From a virus, in IMG/VR virus record IMGVR_UViG_3300025655_000243, positions 1 through 26,422 of that record: a stretch of DNA of 26,422 nucleotides; one strand, given 5' to 3'. The position numbers and the translations under genes were made by a program. This document shows, one piece after another, positions 8,093 through 17,205 of this stretch (position 1 is the first letter of the stretch; every line of letters begins with the position of its first letter). Below the pieces are notes generated by a model, which ran no database searches, was not told the origin of the DNA, and saw nothing but the letters and a program-made list of their open reading frames with translations.

Positions 8093-9583
8093 ATGGCAAT
8101 AATAAATGGCTCTAACCTTAACAGTGTTGGAGCACCAACAAAAGCCACCCTTAATTCAAACTTCTTAGATTTAAGAACTACTGGGTGGACACAACAGTAC
8201 TTACCTGAGCTAATCGCTGAGGAAGCTGCTGTATTTGGCAACAGAAGTGTTGCTGGATTTTTAGAATTAGTAGGAGCTGAAGAGCCGATGGCTGCTGATG
8301 AAGTTATATGGTCTGAGCAAGGTCGTTTGCATTTAGCTTATACTGTTGATCACACTGCTACTGATGGTACGTTTATAGTTACTGGAACAGTAGATGCTCC
8401 TGGCTCTGCTGGTGTTGGCGTACTTAACGGTATTAGAAAAGGTGATACTATCATGGTAACTGACGCTGACGGTACAGTAAAAGCTTATGTAACATCTACA
8501 TTTGCTGAAGATGGTACTGACGGTGTAGCTATGACTGGTGTTGGTACTTTTAAAGCTGCTCCTTATACTCAAGCTACTTTCGCTACAGCTGGCGGTAACG
8601 CTATTGCTGTTAGCCAAACAGGTTTAAGAGCTTTTGTATATGGATCTGAGTACAAAAAGGGTACTAATGGTCGTGGTTATGGCCTTGATCCAGATTTCAA
8701 ATCTTTCTCTAACCGTCCAATCATATTAAAAGATAAATTTGAAGTTTCAGGTTCTGATGCTTCTGCTATCGGTTGGGTTGAAGTTACTGGTGAAGATGGT
8801 CAAACTGGTTACATGTGGTACTTAAAAGCTGAAGGTGATACTAGAAAGCGTTTTGCAGATCAATGTGAAATGGCTATGGTTGAAGCGGTTAAATTTAATA
8901 GCGGTGGTACTGGTGTTCCTCAAGGAACTGAAGGACTTTTTGCTGCTATTGAAGATAGAGGTTTAGTTGCTTCTGGAATGGTTAATAATGGTACTCAAGC
9001 TGACTTAGCTGACTTTGACACTATTTTAAAAGAACTTGATAAGCAAGGTGCTATTGAAGAGAATATGCTTTACGTTAATAGAGATATGTCATTAAACATT
9101 GATGATATGTTAGCTACTATTAATGGTTATAGCGCTTCTGGTGCTTCAAATGCTGCTTCTTTTGGTGCTTTTGAAAACGATGTTGATATGGCTTTAAACT
9201 TAGGTTTCTCTGGATTCAGAAGAGGTTCTTATGACTTCTATAAATCTGACTGGAAATACTTAAATGATGGAGCTACTATTGGCGAATCTCTTGATACTAC
9301 TGTAGGTGGTGGTTCTCTTGTTAATGACGGTGCTGTACAAGGTGTTCTTATACCAGCCGGTGCTACTAACGTGTATGATCAGTCTTTAGGACGTAGAATG
9401 AATCGACCATTCTTACACTTACGTTATAGAGCTTCTCAAACTGAAGATAGAAAAATGAAAACTTGGATCACTGGATCTGTAGGTGCTGCTACCTCTGATC
9501 TTGATGCAATGGAAGTAAACTATCTTTCTGAGAGATGTTTAGTAACTCAAGGTGCTAATAACTTCGTATTATTCAGAAAATAA
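8093..9583 (+). CDS. Major capsid protein
   Basis: This 496-residue protein follows the scaffold and is followed by a strong intrinsic terminator, the usual context of the most highly expressed virion gene. It begins MAIINGSNLNSVGAP and continues with an extended arm and helix (TTGWTQQYLPELIAEEAAVF). The body is Gly/Ala/Asp-rich with alternating strands, and the C-terminus is RPFLHLRYRASQTEDRKM followed by LSERCLVTQGANNFVLF. This is consistent with an HK97-fold capsid protein, with a probable inserted domain around residues 95-180. Codon use is more uniform (GCT, GGT, ACT) than in the neighbours, as expected for a highly expressed gene. The call rests on position and general sequence character. 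Confidence 0.87.
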   Translation: MAIINGSNLNSVGAPTKATLNSNFLDLRTTGWTQQYLPELIAEEAAVFGNRSVAGFLELVGAEEPMAADEVIWSEQGRLHLAYTVDHTATDGTFIVTGTVDAPGSAGVGVLNGIRKGDTIMVTDADGTVKAYVTSTFAEDGTDGVAMTGVGTFKAAPYTQATFATAGGNAIAVSQTGLRAFVYGSEYKKGTNGRGYGLDPDFKSFSNRPIILKDKFEVSGSDASAIGWVEVTGEDGQTGYMWYLKAEGDTRKRFADQCEMAMVEAVKFNSGGTGVPQGTEGLFAAIEDRGLVASGMVNNGTQADLADFDTILKELDKQGAIEENMLYVNRDMSLNIDDMLATINGYSASGASNAASFGAFENDVDMALNLGFSGFRRGSYDFYKSDWKYLNDGATIGESLDTTVGGGSLVNDGAVQGVLIPAGATNVYDQSLGRRMNRPFLHLRYRASQTEDRKMKTWITGSVGAATSDLDAMEVNYLSERCLVTQGANNFVLFRK

Positions 9584-9598
9584 TCGAAACTTTATTTT

Positions 9599-9631
9599 AG
9601 AGGGGAGGTTAATTCCTCCTCTCTTTTTTTT
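9599..9631 (+). terminator. Rho-independent terminator after the major capsid gene
   Basis: A 10-base-pair stem (9599-9608 with 9615-9624, one G-U wobble) closes a six-base loop TTAATT. The last stem base begins a run of eight T on the coding strand. The stem is G+C-rich in an otherwise A/T-rich context. It lies 15 bases after the capsid stop and would end or attenuate transcripts so that capsid mRNA exceeds that of downstream genes. Confidence 0.92.
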
Positions 9632-9652
9632 AATTTTTTATTTTATATTATT

Positions 9653-10459
9653 ATGGCAAACAAAAAAACAACAAAGAAAATAATGGTTGAAGATAGCTTT
9701 GATGAAGCAATCAATACTCAACCAACCCAATCAACTCCAGTTTGGGAAATGAAAGATAGATTTTACTATTTATCTGGAAATAAATCTCCATTAGTATTTA
9801 TGCTTAAGTCTTCAGGACTATACTGGTTTGATGAAGAAAAAGGATATGAACGAGAGATTATGAATACTCGAAATCAAAAAACGGTATTTGTTGATGAATT
9901 TAAAGGAGAGGTAGTAAAACAACATGTTATATTTAGAGATGGCGTTTTAGCTGTACCTAAAAGATTTCAAACCCTTCAGAAGTTTTTATCATTATATCAC
10001 CCCGGTAAAGGAAGAATATATTTAGAAAAAGATGAAGTTAAAGAAGCTATTTCAGAATTAGATTATATAACGTTAGAATTAGAAGCATTAAATGCAGCTA
10101 ATAACATGGACATAGATACGGCCGAAGCTATACTAAGAGTTGAGGTTGGATCTAGAGTTTCTAAGATGAGTTCTAAGGAAGTTAAAAGAGATCTTTTAAT
10201 TATGGCTAGAAACAATCCTTCTATGTTCTTAGACTTAGCTAATGATGAAAATGTGGGATTAAGAAATATAGCGGTAAAAAGTGTTGAGCAAGGTATTATT
10301 TCGCTATCTCAAGATCAAAGACATTTCTCTTGGGTTAGCACTGGAAGAAAGCTTATGACAATTCCATTTGATGAAAATCCTTATTCAGCTTTAGCACATT
10401 GGTTTAAAACTGATGAAGGCGTAGAGGTTTTCTCTACAATTGAAAAACGATTGAAATAA
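9653..10459 (+). CDS. MCP-linked virion-region protein of unknown function
   Basis: This 268-residue protein lies directly downstream of the capsid terminator. After a Lys-rich start it has a strand-rich N-terminal half (RFYYLSGNKSPLVFMLKSSG; YWFDEEKGYEREI; RNQKTVFVDEFKGE; VIFRDGVLAVPKRFQTLQKF). A helical C-terminal half follows (AEAILRVEVGSRVSKMSSKE; KRDLLIMARNNPSMFLDLAN) and the gene ends PYSALAHWFKTDEGVEVF. I recall similar proteins placed next to capsid genes in other marine and crAss-like phages, but know no proven function. There is no signal peptide, membrane segment or catalytic motif. It could be a minor capsid, cement or head-completion protein. Confidence 0.6.
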   Translation: MANKKTTKKIMVEDSFDEAINTQPTQSTPVWEMKDRFYYLSGNKSPLVFMLKSSGLYWFDEEKGYEREIMNTRNQKTVFVDEFKGEVVKQHVIFRDGVLAVPKRFQTLQKFLSLYHPGKGRIYLEKDEVKEAISELDYITLELEALNAANNMDIDTAEAILRVEVGSRVSKMSSKEVKRDLLIMARNNPSMFLDLANDENVGLRNIAVKSVEQGIISLSQDQRHFSWVSTGRKLMTIPFDENPYSALAHWFKTDEGVEVFSTIEKRLK

Positions 10460-10466
10460 ATCACCC

Positions 10467-10508
10467 TATAGTAGAGCGGCCACTCTTCGGGGTGGTTGCT
10501 TAACTATA
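10467..10508 (+). promoter_or_regulatory. Strong UUCG-capped hairpin between two virion genes, without a U-run
   Basis: Bases 10474-10485 pair with 10490-10501 (12 pairs including wobbles) around a UUCG tetraloop closed by C-G. After one A-A mismatch, 10467-10472 pairs with 10503-10508. The total is about 18 pairs in a 61-base gap. No T-run follows (the downstream bases are A-rich and lead straight into the next ATG), so it is not a standard terminator. It may be an RNA-processing site or an mRNA-stability element. Bases 10459-10466 can alternatively pair with 10490-10497. Confidence 0.65.
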
Positions 10509-10520
10509 AAAACAAATATA

Positions 10521-11243
10521 ATGGCAGTAAATATTGATACGGTTTATCAAAGAGTATTAGCTATTGCTAACAAAGAACAAAGAGGTTATATAACGCCTCA
10601 AGAATTTAACTTACTAGCCAATCAAGCTCAAATGCAAATTTTTGAGCAATACTTCTACGATATAACTCAATTTGAAAGAATACCTGGAAACGCGGAGTCA
10701 TTTGCTGACCCAATTGAAATTCTAGAGGAAAAAATAGCTTTATTTGAATATCAAAATGTTACTGTTGTCGGCGGAACAACTTTATCGGCAGATTTATATA
10801 GGTTAAACAACGTTTTGTACAATGGAATTGAAGCTGATTATGTTTCAATTAAAGACTGGATGAGAATTAAAAATCACCCATTACTTAGACCTCACGATAA
10901 TAGACCTATATATACAAGAAAAGGTACTGGTATAGAAGTTTTTGGCCATGATGCTACTGACTTATCGTACGAGCAAAAAACATCAAACGTTACTTGCGAT
11001 TACATAAAAATACCAACAAAAGTAGAGTGGGCTTATACTGTTGTTCCTTTTGCCGGTAGTTCAAACAATGAATATCCATTATATAATAGTGCTAATGCGG
11101 TAAACTTCGAACTACATCGTTCTGAAGAAACATCTTTAATATTTAGAATATTAGAGTTGGCTGGAGTTATGATTAAAGATCCAGATTTATATCAAGCTGG
11201 ATCGTCAATGAAAACACAAGAAATACAACAAGAAAAACAATAA
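10521..11243 (+). CDS. Probable neck/head-completion protein
   Basis: This 240-residue protein lies between the capsid-linked gene and the tail-nozzle gene, where connector proteins are expected. The N-terminus is helical and reads VYQRVLAIANKEQRGYITPQ followed by EFNLLANQAQMQIFEQYF, a pattern I recall from neck-region proteins of marine podoviruses. The middle is beta-rich (ALFEYQNVTVVGGTTL, KGTGIEVFGHDA) and the C-terminus is helical and Gln-rich (KTQEIQQEKQ). No enzymatic motif is seen. The likely role is an adaptor between portal and tail. The name is contextual; the alternative is a minor capsid protein. It ends four bases before the next gene. Confidence 0.5.
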   Translation: MAVNIDTVYQRVLAIANKEQRGYITPQEFNLLANQAQMQIFEQYFYDITQFERIPGNAESFADPIEILEEKIALFEYQNVTVVGGTTLSADLYRLNNVLYNGIEADYVSIKDWMRIKNHPLLRPHDNRPIYTRKGTGIEVFGHDATDLSYEQKTSNVTCDYIKIPTKVEWAYTVVPFAGSSNNEYPLYNSANAVNFELHRSEETSLIFRILELAGVMIKDPDLYQAGSSMKTQEIQQEKQ

Positions 11244-11247
11244 ATAG

Positions 11248-12120
11248 ATGGCTATACTATCAGATACTCAAAATAGTTATTATTCAGGATCAGGTGATAG
11301 TTTTGGAAGCTATCAGTTTGTTTCTTTAACAGATATAATTAATGCTTTTATTTTTACTTATACTGGTGAAAATAAAATATTCCCAAAAGTTCAGCGAACA
11401 GAAGTTGCATTTCATGCTCAAAGAGCTTTACAAGAGCTAAGCTTTGATACATTAAAATCTTTTAAATCACAAGAAATTGAAGTCCCACCCTCGTTGCAAA
11501 TGATTTTACCACAGGATTACGTTAGTTATATTAAGTTTTCGTATATAGACACTTCAGGTATTAAAAATATTATATATCCAACCAGAATAACACAAAACTT
11601 TACAGCTATATCACAAGATTCAAATGGAAATTATCAGTTTACTGGAGATAACCTAACGTTACAATCTGAGTCTGACGCTTGGACTAATTTTAAAAATATT
11701 GAAGCTAACGTGGATCTCGATGATTATGATGATGATACTTACACTGATTTACTAGGTAGTAGATACGGAGTTGATCCAGAACACGCTCATACGAACGGCT
11801 CTTTTTATATTGACGAAAATGCTGGTAAAGTTCATTTTAGCTCTCATTTTAGTGGCAAGACTATTGCAATAGAATACATTAGCGATGGATTAGGAACAGA
11901 AGATGAAATGAAAGTTCATAAATACGCTGAAGAAGCTATGTACAAGCATATTGCTTATGCAGTATCTTGCACATATAAAAATATACCAGAATATGTAGTT
12001 GGTAGATTTAAAAAAGAAAAAAGAGCTGCTACAAGACAAGCTAAACTTCGTTTGTCTAAATTTAACTTAGAAGAGTTAACGCAGGTGTTAAGAGGTAAGT
12101 CTAAAATAATCAAACACTAA
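11248..12120 (+). CDS. Probable head-to-tail adaptor (tail tubular protein A-like role)
   Basis: This 290-residue protein lies immediately upstream of the nozzle-like protein, the position of T7 gp11 (tail tubular protein A). It contains a helical segment (RTEVAFHAQRALQELSFDTL) followed by VPPSLQMILPQDYVSYIKFS, a proline-bracketed strand pattern I associate with phage neck proteins. An acidic stretch follows (DLDDYDDDTYTD), and a basic helical C-terminus (KKEKRAATRQAKLRLSKFNL) could contact DNA or the portal. No membrane segment or signal is present. The call rests on order and overall architecture, not on a diagnostic motif. Confidence 0.5.
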   Translation: MAILSDTQNSYYSGSGDSFGSYQFVSLTDIINAFIFTYTGENKIFPKVQRTEVAFHAQRALQELSFDTLKSFKSQEIEVPPSLQMILPQDYVSYIKFSYIDTSGIKNIIYPTRITQNFTAISQDSNGNYQFTGDNLTLQSESDAWTNFKNIEANVDLDDYDDDTYTDLLGSRYGVDPEHAHTNGSFYIDENAGKVHFSSHFSGKTIAIEYISDGLGTEDEMKVHKYAEEAMYKHIAYAVSCTYKNIPEYVVGRFKKEKRAATRQAKLRLSKFNLEELTQVLRGKSKIIKH

Positions 12121-12124
12121 TTTA

Positions 12125-15100
12125 ATGGCTGAGATTAAGAATAACTTTTTAAAAGGTCGAATGAATAAAGACCTTGATGAAAGACTAGTTTCTAAAGGTG
12201 AGTATCGCGACGCGTTGAATGTAGAAGTATCTTCTTCTGATGGCAGTAATATTGGTACAGCTCAAAACATAAAAGGTAATAGCTTAATCGCTTCTCCAAT
12301 TTCAAGCAATTACACGTTTACCAACGCGGTGGATGCTGAAGTCGTTGGAGTTATAGCAGACAAGCCAAATGATAAGATGTATTACTTTGTTAAAAATGCT
12401 AACAATGTAGATGACGAAACATATAATGGCAACCTAGTAACATTAGGCTTGGCTTCTGATGCTATAATAGAATATGATTCTACTACAGATGAAACCGACT
12501 ATATATTTGTAGATGTCCATACTACAATAGTTAAAGTTAATGCTTTTGCGGGCACCACGGTGACGCTAACATCAGTAAACGACACAGCTGGAATAGAACC
12601 AGGTATGAAAGTTGAGGCTATTAAATATGATGGGCTTGACATTTTTATTGATGATGATGTTAGGGTTGTTAGTGTAAACGATTTAGTTGGAACTCTTGTA
12701 ATATCTAGCTCGCAAGCCATTTCTCAAGCGAACATTGATAACAACTCGGTGGTATTGAGATTAACAAAAGCGAAATTGTTAAATTTTAGTGAGCTCAATA
12801 ATAGAAATATAACTGGAATAAATATTATAGATGGTAATATTTTATTTACAGATGGAATTAGTGAGCCAAAGAAAATAAATATTAATAGATCGCGCTTAGG
12901 AACCAACAACCAATACAATACAACGCACATTGTAATAGAAGATCCAACTGAAGTTGGTGGATATAGTATAAGCTCAAGACAGGCTTGCGTATTAGAAAAT
13001 ATAACTCTTATTAAACAAAATCCTCAAGAGCCTCCTAGAATAAAAATTTATAATACTCATAGAGAGGCCGATACTACAGCTTCAATAAACACTATAAATC
13101 TTGATTCATACAGTATTGGAGACTCTGTAGAGCTAGTTGCTTCCGCTGTTCCGGAATATTATGTTGGTGATACATTAAACTTAGACGACGGATTAGGCGG
13201 TACGGCTACGGTTGTAATAACGGATATAAATAGTGGTGTTAATTTAACTTGTATAATAATCAATATAAGCGCTAGTAACGGCGCTCAGACTTGGACAGCT
13301 GAGCTAGCTAGAGCTAATACAATGTATGAAAATTCGTTTATTAGATTTGCTTATAGATATATATACCAAGAAAACGAATACTCTGGTTATTCTCCATTTT
13401 CTAACGCTGGCTTTAGTGACGCTAGAAAACCACAAGATGATGACTTTGGCGTAAATTTTACTAAACTTCTTATAGTTCAAAACTGGGTTCCACCTTATAT
13501 ACCCGAAGATGTTAAAGCTATAGAAATAGTAGCTAAACTAGATTCAGCCCCACAGATATATTCTATAAAAAAGTTTGATAGATATTCTGATGAGTTTGAG
13601 GTAGATGCCGATGGTAGTTATAATGGCAGGTTTGTAATTAGATCAGAAGTATTTTTATCTACAATAGAAGATAATCAAATATTAAGACCGTGGGATGCTG
13701 TACCAAAGTTTGCGTTAGCGCAAGAGATAACAGGCAATAGAGTGTTATTTGGAAACTACACTCAAGGTTACGATTTAATTGATTCGAGTTTTCTACCTAT
13801 AAATTTAGACATGGATGTTTCTATACGCCCATATAACGATTCTTCAAATGAATATCATTTTAATTATGCTAGAGAATCAGTTAAATCTGGTAGATCTTAT
13901 CAAGTTGGCGTAGTCTATAGAGATGATCTTGGAAGAGAAACACCAGTATTAGTATCTGAGAGCTCTGTTATAAAAGCTGATAGATTACTTTCCTACTACA
14001 ACAATAGGATAGTTGCTAAAATCAAAAGTCCAGCGCCCTATTGGGCTACTTCTTATAAATTCTTTGTGAAAGATACAACTCCGGTATCATATAATGTTGT
14101 AATACAAAATGTTTATGAAGTAGAGGATTATTGGTGGATCGAATTTGATTCAAAAGACAAAGATAAAATAAAAGAGGGTGACACTTTAATATTAAAAAGA
14201 TTCAATGGATATGCTACTGAAACTCAAGCAGCGTCAATAGTTGTTGAGAATGTCTCAAACCCAACCGCTGAGTACGAGGTGTTAAGTAGGAGTAACGAAG
14301 CTCCTTTAGCAATAGATCCTGACGTTGCAAATGGTAAATTTTGGGTTAAAATAAAAAATGACAGTTTAGCAGTTTTAAATATAAGTAACTGGGGACTAGG
14401 ACCAGAGAATAATAAAGGTGTATTTGAAGTAAAGCCAATAACATTAGCTGATACAGATATATATTTTGAAGCAAGTCAAGCTTATCCCATTAGAATGAAC
14501 AGAGAGACGTGCCAGCAGTATATTAAAGTTGGATCTTATGTTACTGGTGTTAGTATCGACTCTTCTGGAGTTCCAACGTCATTAGATGGTACTTTACCGC
14601 CGAATACGCAGCCATTTGCAGACGACGGTGAAGTTTATGTTACGAACGTAGTTAGTACTAGTGATTCTGTAACTGAAACTATTGCAATAACACTTGACAC
14701 GTCAATTACCTTGACAATACCAGCTGATGGTAAAATATTGCTTCGTTTTGCGCTACCGCCAACTACAACTCAAACTGGAGTTTTTGAAAGTGGTGATTGT
14801 TTTGTTACGGCGGAATTAGCAGCAGATGTAGCTGCTTCAAACACTTTATATTTAAAGAAACTAACACATCCAATAGCTACTGATTTAACACCGTCAAACA
14901 GTATAATGTTACCTTGGTATAATTGTTATTCTTACGGTAACGGCGTTGAGTTGATGAGTATTCAAGATTCAATATTATACCCTCAACTATCAAAAGGCGT
15001 GAAAGTATCTTCTATTATAGAAGATTATCAAGAAGAAAATATATCAAATGGTTTAATATTCTCTGGAATATATAATAAAAAAAGCTCTACAAATAGACTT

Positions 15101-16810
15101 AACCAATTTATTGCGGCAGAAAGCATAACTAAAGATTTAAGCCCAGAATACGGTAGCATTCAAAAACTACATTCAAGAGATACTGACGTTATTGCTTTGT
15201 GTGAAGATAAAGTTTTACGCGTATTAGCTAATAAAGACGCTCTATATAATGCTGACGGAAACATAAACGTAACATCTAACGAAAATGTATTAGGTCAAGC
15301 AATACCATACGCTGGAAATTATGGTATATCCAAAAATCCAGAATCATTTGCTGACTACGGCTATAGAGTTTACTTTGCTGATAGAGCAAGAGGTTCAGTG
15401 TTAAGATTATCTAGAGATGGCCTAACGGTTATATCAGATATCGGCATGAAAGATTGGTTTTTTGACAACTTAAAGTCGGCTTGGAAAGTATTAGGAACCT
15501 TTGACGATCGAAAAAACCATTATAATATAACCGTATACGCTGGTGGCGACAACTCAAGATTTCTAGGTATAGACGCAGACAATAATACTATTTCATTTAA
15601 TGAATCAAGTAACGGTTGGGAAAGTTTTAAATCTTTTTTACCAGAATCTGGCATAAGTTTAAACGCTCAGTATTATACATTTAAAAATGGAAAACTTTGG
15701 TTACACAGAAGTAGTGAAACAAGAGGTAATTTTTATGGTAGTCAATATGACGCTACAATTACAACTGTATTTAATTCATCTCCAGATGTTATTAAAAGTT
15801 TTAAAACACTTAACTACGAAGGTAGTCAAACTAGAGTTATCCAAGATCTAACAGATCAACAATATTATAATAACACAGCATTCGCTGGTTGGTGGGCGGA
15901 CTCACTAACAACAGATTTTGAGAGCGGTGTTGTAAGAGAATTTATAAATAAAGAAAATAAATGGTTTAACTATATTCACGGAGCAAATACTGAATGGACT
16001 AACGATGAAGGTTTAGGAGCGTCTGGTAACATAGACACTCAAGCATTTTCTTTACAAGGTGTAGGTGCTTTATCTATTGATTCTACTGGAGATGCTCCAG
16101 CTGTAACATATTCTTTATATGTCAATCCAGCTCCCGCGGCTGCTGTTAGCGAATTTGTTTCTAATAACAATGTTACTATATCTGGATTATCTGGTAGCGT
16201 AACGCCCGGAGATCAAGTATTCACAATAACGCCTCTACCTGGGTATTCTATTCAAGCTACTAGTGTATCTGTGTTTGGAGCTTTACCATCACAAATAAGT
16301 GGTGTTACGTTCACTCAATCTGGAAGTAATGTTATAGGAACTATAACGTTTAATAACTTTACTGCAAGTAGCAATCAAACTATAACTTTTCAATATACTT
16401 TTACTAAGAAAATAAAAGAAGCTGATGTAGAGGTATCTATAGGTCATAAAAAAGATACTAATGAAGTTGTAGATATAATTGTTTCTGGTAACTACGCTAA
16501 AGGCACTGGACAGAGTAGTGTGCAAAAACTAGTGTACCCTGTGATTGGTACACCAGAAAAAAGTGTATTTGAAAAAGTATGTACCGCAGACTTTACAGCT
16601 GACTCTGGATATTATTATCCTGTAGCGCCAAGAGTAGAAATAAAATCAAAGAATTTGCAGAACTATCGAGTTATTTACGGCAAGCCAACTTTAGATGGAA
16701 GTAACAGAATAATAGCTCAACAAGTATTTATAGAGTTCTTAGCGGAAGTTGATAAATATTTTTACGAAGGAGATTTAGTATATTTTAACCAAGAAACACA
16801 AGCTATATAA
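12125..16810 (+). CDS. Very large tail-nozzle/DNA-stabilisation-type protein (tail tubular protein B-like)
   Basis: This 1561-residue protein begins with FLKGRMNKDLDERLVSKGEY and RDALNVEVSSS, a start typical of beta-propeller nozzle proteins that plug the tail exit (T7 gp12 and P22 gp10 role). Repeated strand-turn units fit propeller blades, for example NILFTDGISEPKKININR, NRVLFGNYTQGYDL, and YGISKNPESFADYGYRVYFA at about residues 1066-1085 with the following ARGSVLRLSRDG. Residues about 1202-1237 contain FYGSQYD and SFKTLNYEG. A Ser/Thr/Val-rich segment at about 1320-1430 looks Ig-like. The protein is roughly twice T7 gp12 and three times P22 gp10, so extra domains are inserted. Its stop overlaps the next start by one base. 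Confidence 0.65.
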   Translation: MAEIKNNFLKGRMNKDLDERLVSKGEYRDALNVEVSSSDGSNIGTAQNIKGNSLIASPISSNYTFTNAVDAEVVGVIADKPNDKMYYFVKNANNVDDETYNGNLVTLGLASDAIIEYDSTTDETDYIFVDVHTTIVKVNAFAGTTVTLTSVNDTAGIEPGMKVEAIKYDGLDIFIDDDVRVVSVNDLVGTLVISSSQAISQANIDNNSVVLRLTKAKLLNFSELNNRNITGINIIDGNILFTDGISEPKKININRSRLGTNNQYNTTHIVIEDPTEVGGYSISSRQACVLENITLIKQNPQEPPRIKIYNTHREADTTASINTINLDSYSIGDSVELVASAVPEYYVGDTLNLDDGLGGTATVVITDINSGVNLTCIIINISASNGAQTWTAELARANTMYENSFIRFAYRYIYQENEYSGYSPFSNAGFSDARKPQDDDFGVNFTKLLIVQNWVPPYIPEDVKAIEIVAKLDSAPQIYSIKKFDRYSDEFEVDADGSYNGRFVIRSEVFLSTIEDNQILRPWDAVPKFALAQEITGNRVLFGNYTQGYDLIDSSFLPINLDMDVSIRPYNDSSNEYHFNYARESVKSGRSYQVGVVYRDDLGRETPVLVSESSVIKADRLLSYYNNRIVAKIKSPAPYWATSYKFFVKDTTPVSYNVVIQNVYEVEDYWWIEFDSKDKDKIKEGDTLILKRFNGYATETQAASIVVENVSNPTAEYEVLSRSNEAPLAIDPDVANGKFWVKIKNDSLAVLNISNWGLGPENNKGVFEVKPITLADTDIYFEASQAYPIRMNRETCQQYIKVGSYVTGVSIDSSGVPTSLDGTLPPNTQPFADDGEVYVTNVVSTSDSVTETIAITLDTSITLTIPADGKILLRFALPPTTTQTGVFESGDCFVTAELAADVAASNTLYLKKLTHPIATDLTPSNSIMLPWYNCYSYGNGVELMSIQDSILYPQLSKGVKVSSIIEDYQEENISNGLIFSGIYNKKSSTNRLNQFIAAESITKDLSPEYGSIQKLHSRDTDVIALCEDKVLRVLANKDALYNADGNINVTSNENVLGQAIPYAGNYGISKNPESFADYGYRVYFADRARGSVLRLSRDGLTVISDIGMKDWFFDNLKSAWKVLGTFDDRKNHYNITVYAGGDNSRFLGIDADNNTISFNESSNGWESFKSFLPESGISLNAQYYTFKNGKLWLHRSSETRGNFYGSQYDATITTVFNSSPDVIKSFKTLNYEGSQTRVIQDLTDQQYYNNTAFAGWWADSLTTDFESGVVREFINKENKWFNYIHGANTEWTNDEGLGASGNIDTQAFSLQGVGALSIDSTGDAPAVTYSLYVNPAPAAAVSEFVSNNNVTISGLSGSVTPGDQVFTITPLPGYSIQATSVSVFGALPSQISGVTFTQSGSNVIGTITFNNFTASSNQTITFQYTFTKKIKEADVEVSIGHKKDTNEVVDIIVSGNYAKGTGQSSVQKLVYPVIGTPEKSVFEKVCTADFTADSGYYYPVAPRVEIKSKNLQNYRVIYGKPTLDGSNRIIAQQVFIEFLAEVDKYFYEGDLVYFNQETQAI

Positions 16811-17163
16811 TGGCATCAGTAACATTAACATTCGCAGATCCGATTAACGTATCTCTACAGTATGGAGATGGAGTTTATTACGCTACAACATCTTCAGTTG
16901 GTGGTATTAATACGGTGACTAGTATAGATAACATAGTTTATATGGGTACAGTTGACTCTTTCACTGATACTACTATAGTTGTAGATTGGACTGCTAATGC
17001 TGAAATGCCATTGCAAAACTACTTTATATTCTTTAGTAAAAACGCTATAGCAAATACAGCTTCATTAGTCGGCTATTACATGGAGGTTAAAATGAGAAAC
17101 AATTCAACAGATCAAGCAGAGCTGTTTGCGGTTAGTACAGAACTAGCTAAAAGCAGTAAATAG
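16810..17163 (+). CDS. Small beta-rich virion protein coupled to the nozzle gene
   Basis: This 117-residue protein starts within the stop codon of the nozzle-like gene (TAATG), so the two are coupled and probably act together. It is almost entirely strands and turns: ASVTLTFADPINVSLQYGDG, DNIVYMGTVDSF, YFIFFSKNAIANTASLVGYY and MEVKMRNNSTDQAELFAVST. From memory the last part resembles the end of small structural proteins found beside nozzle genes in other marine phages. It may decorate the nozzle or connect it to the fibres. There is no membrane segment and no enzymatic motif. Confidence 0.6.
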   Translation: MASVTLTFADPINVSLQYGDGVYYATTSSVGGINTVTSIDNIVYMGTVDSFTDTTIVVDWTANAEMPLQNYFIFFSKNAIANTASLVGYYMEVKMRNNSTDQAELFAVSTELAKSSK

Positions 17164-17205
17164 CTGCTCTAGGTTGTAATAATAAAAAAGTAATAAATTA
17201 AATAT

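Noticed and set aside
10467-10508. tRNA or other structured RNA gene in the gap
   Set aside because: Only one hairpin is present, with no cloverleaf arms or anticodon loop; it is treated as a cis-acting element.
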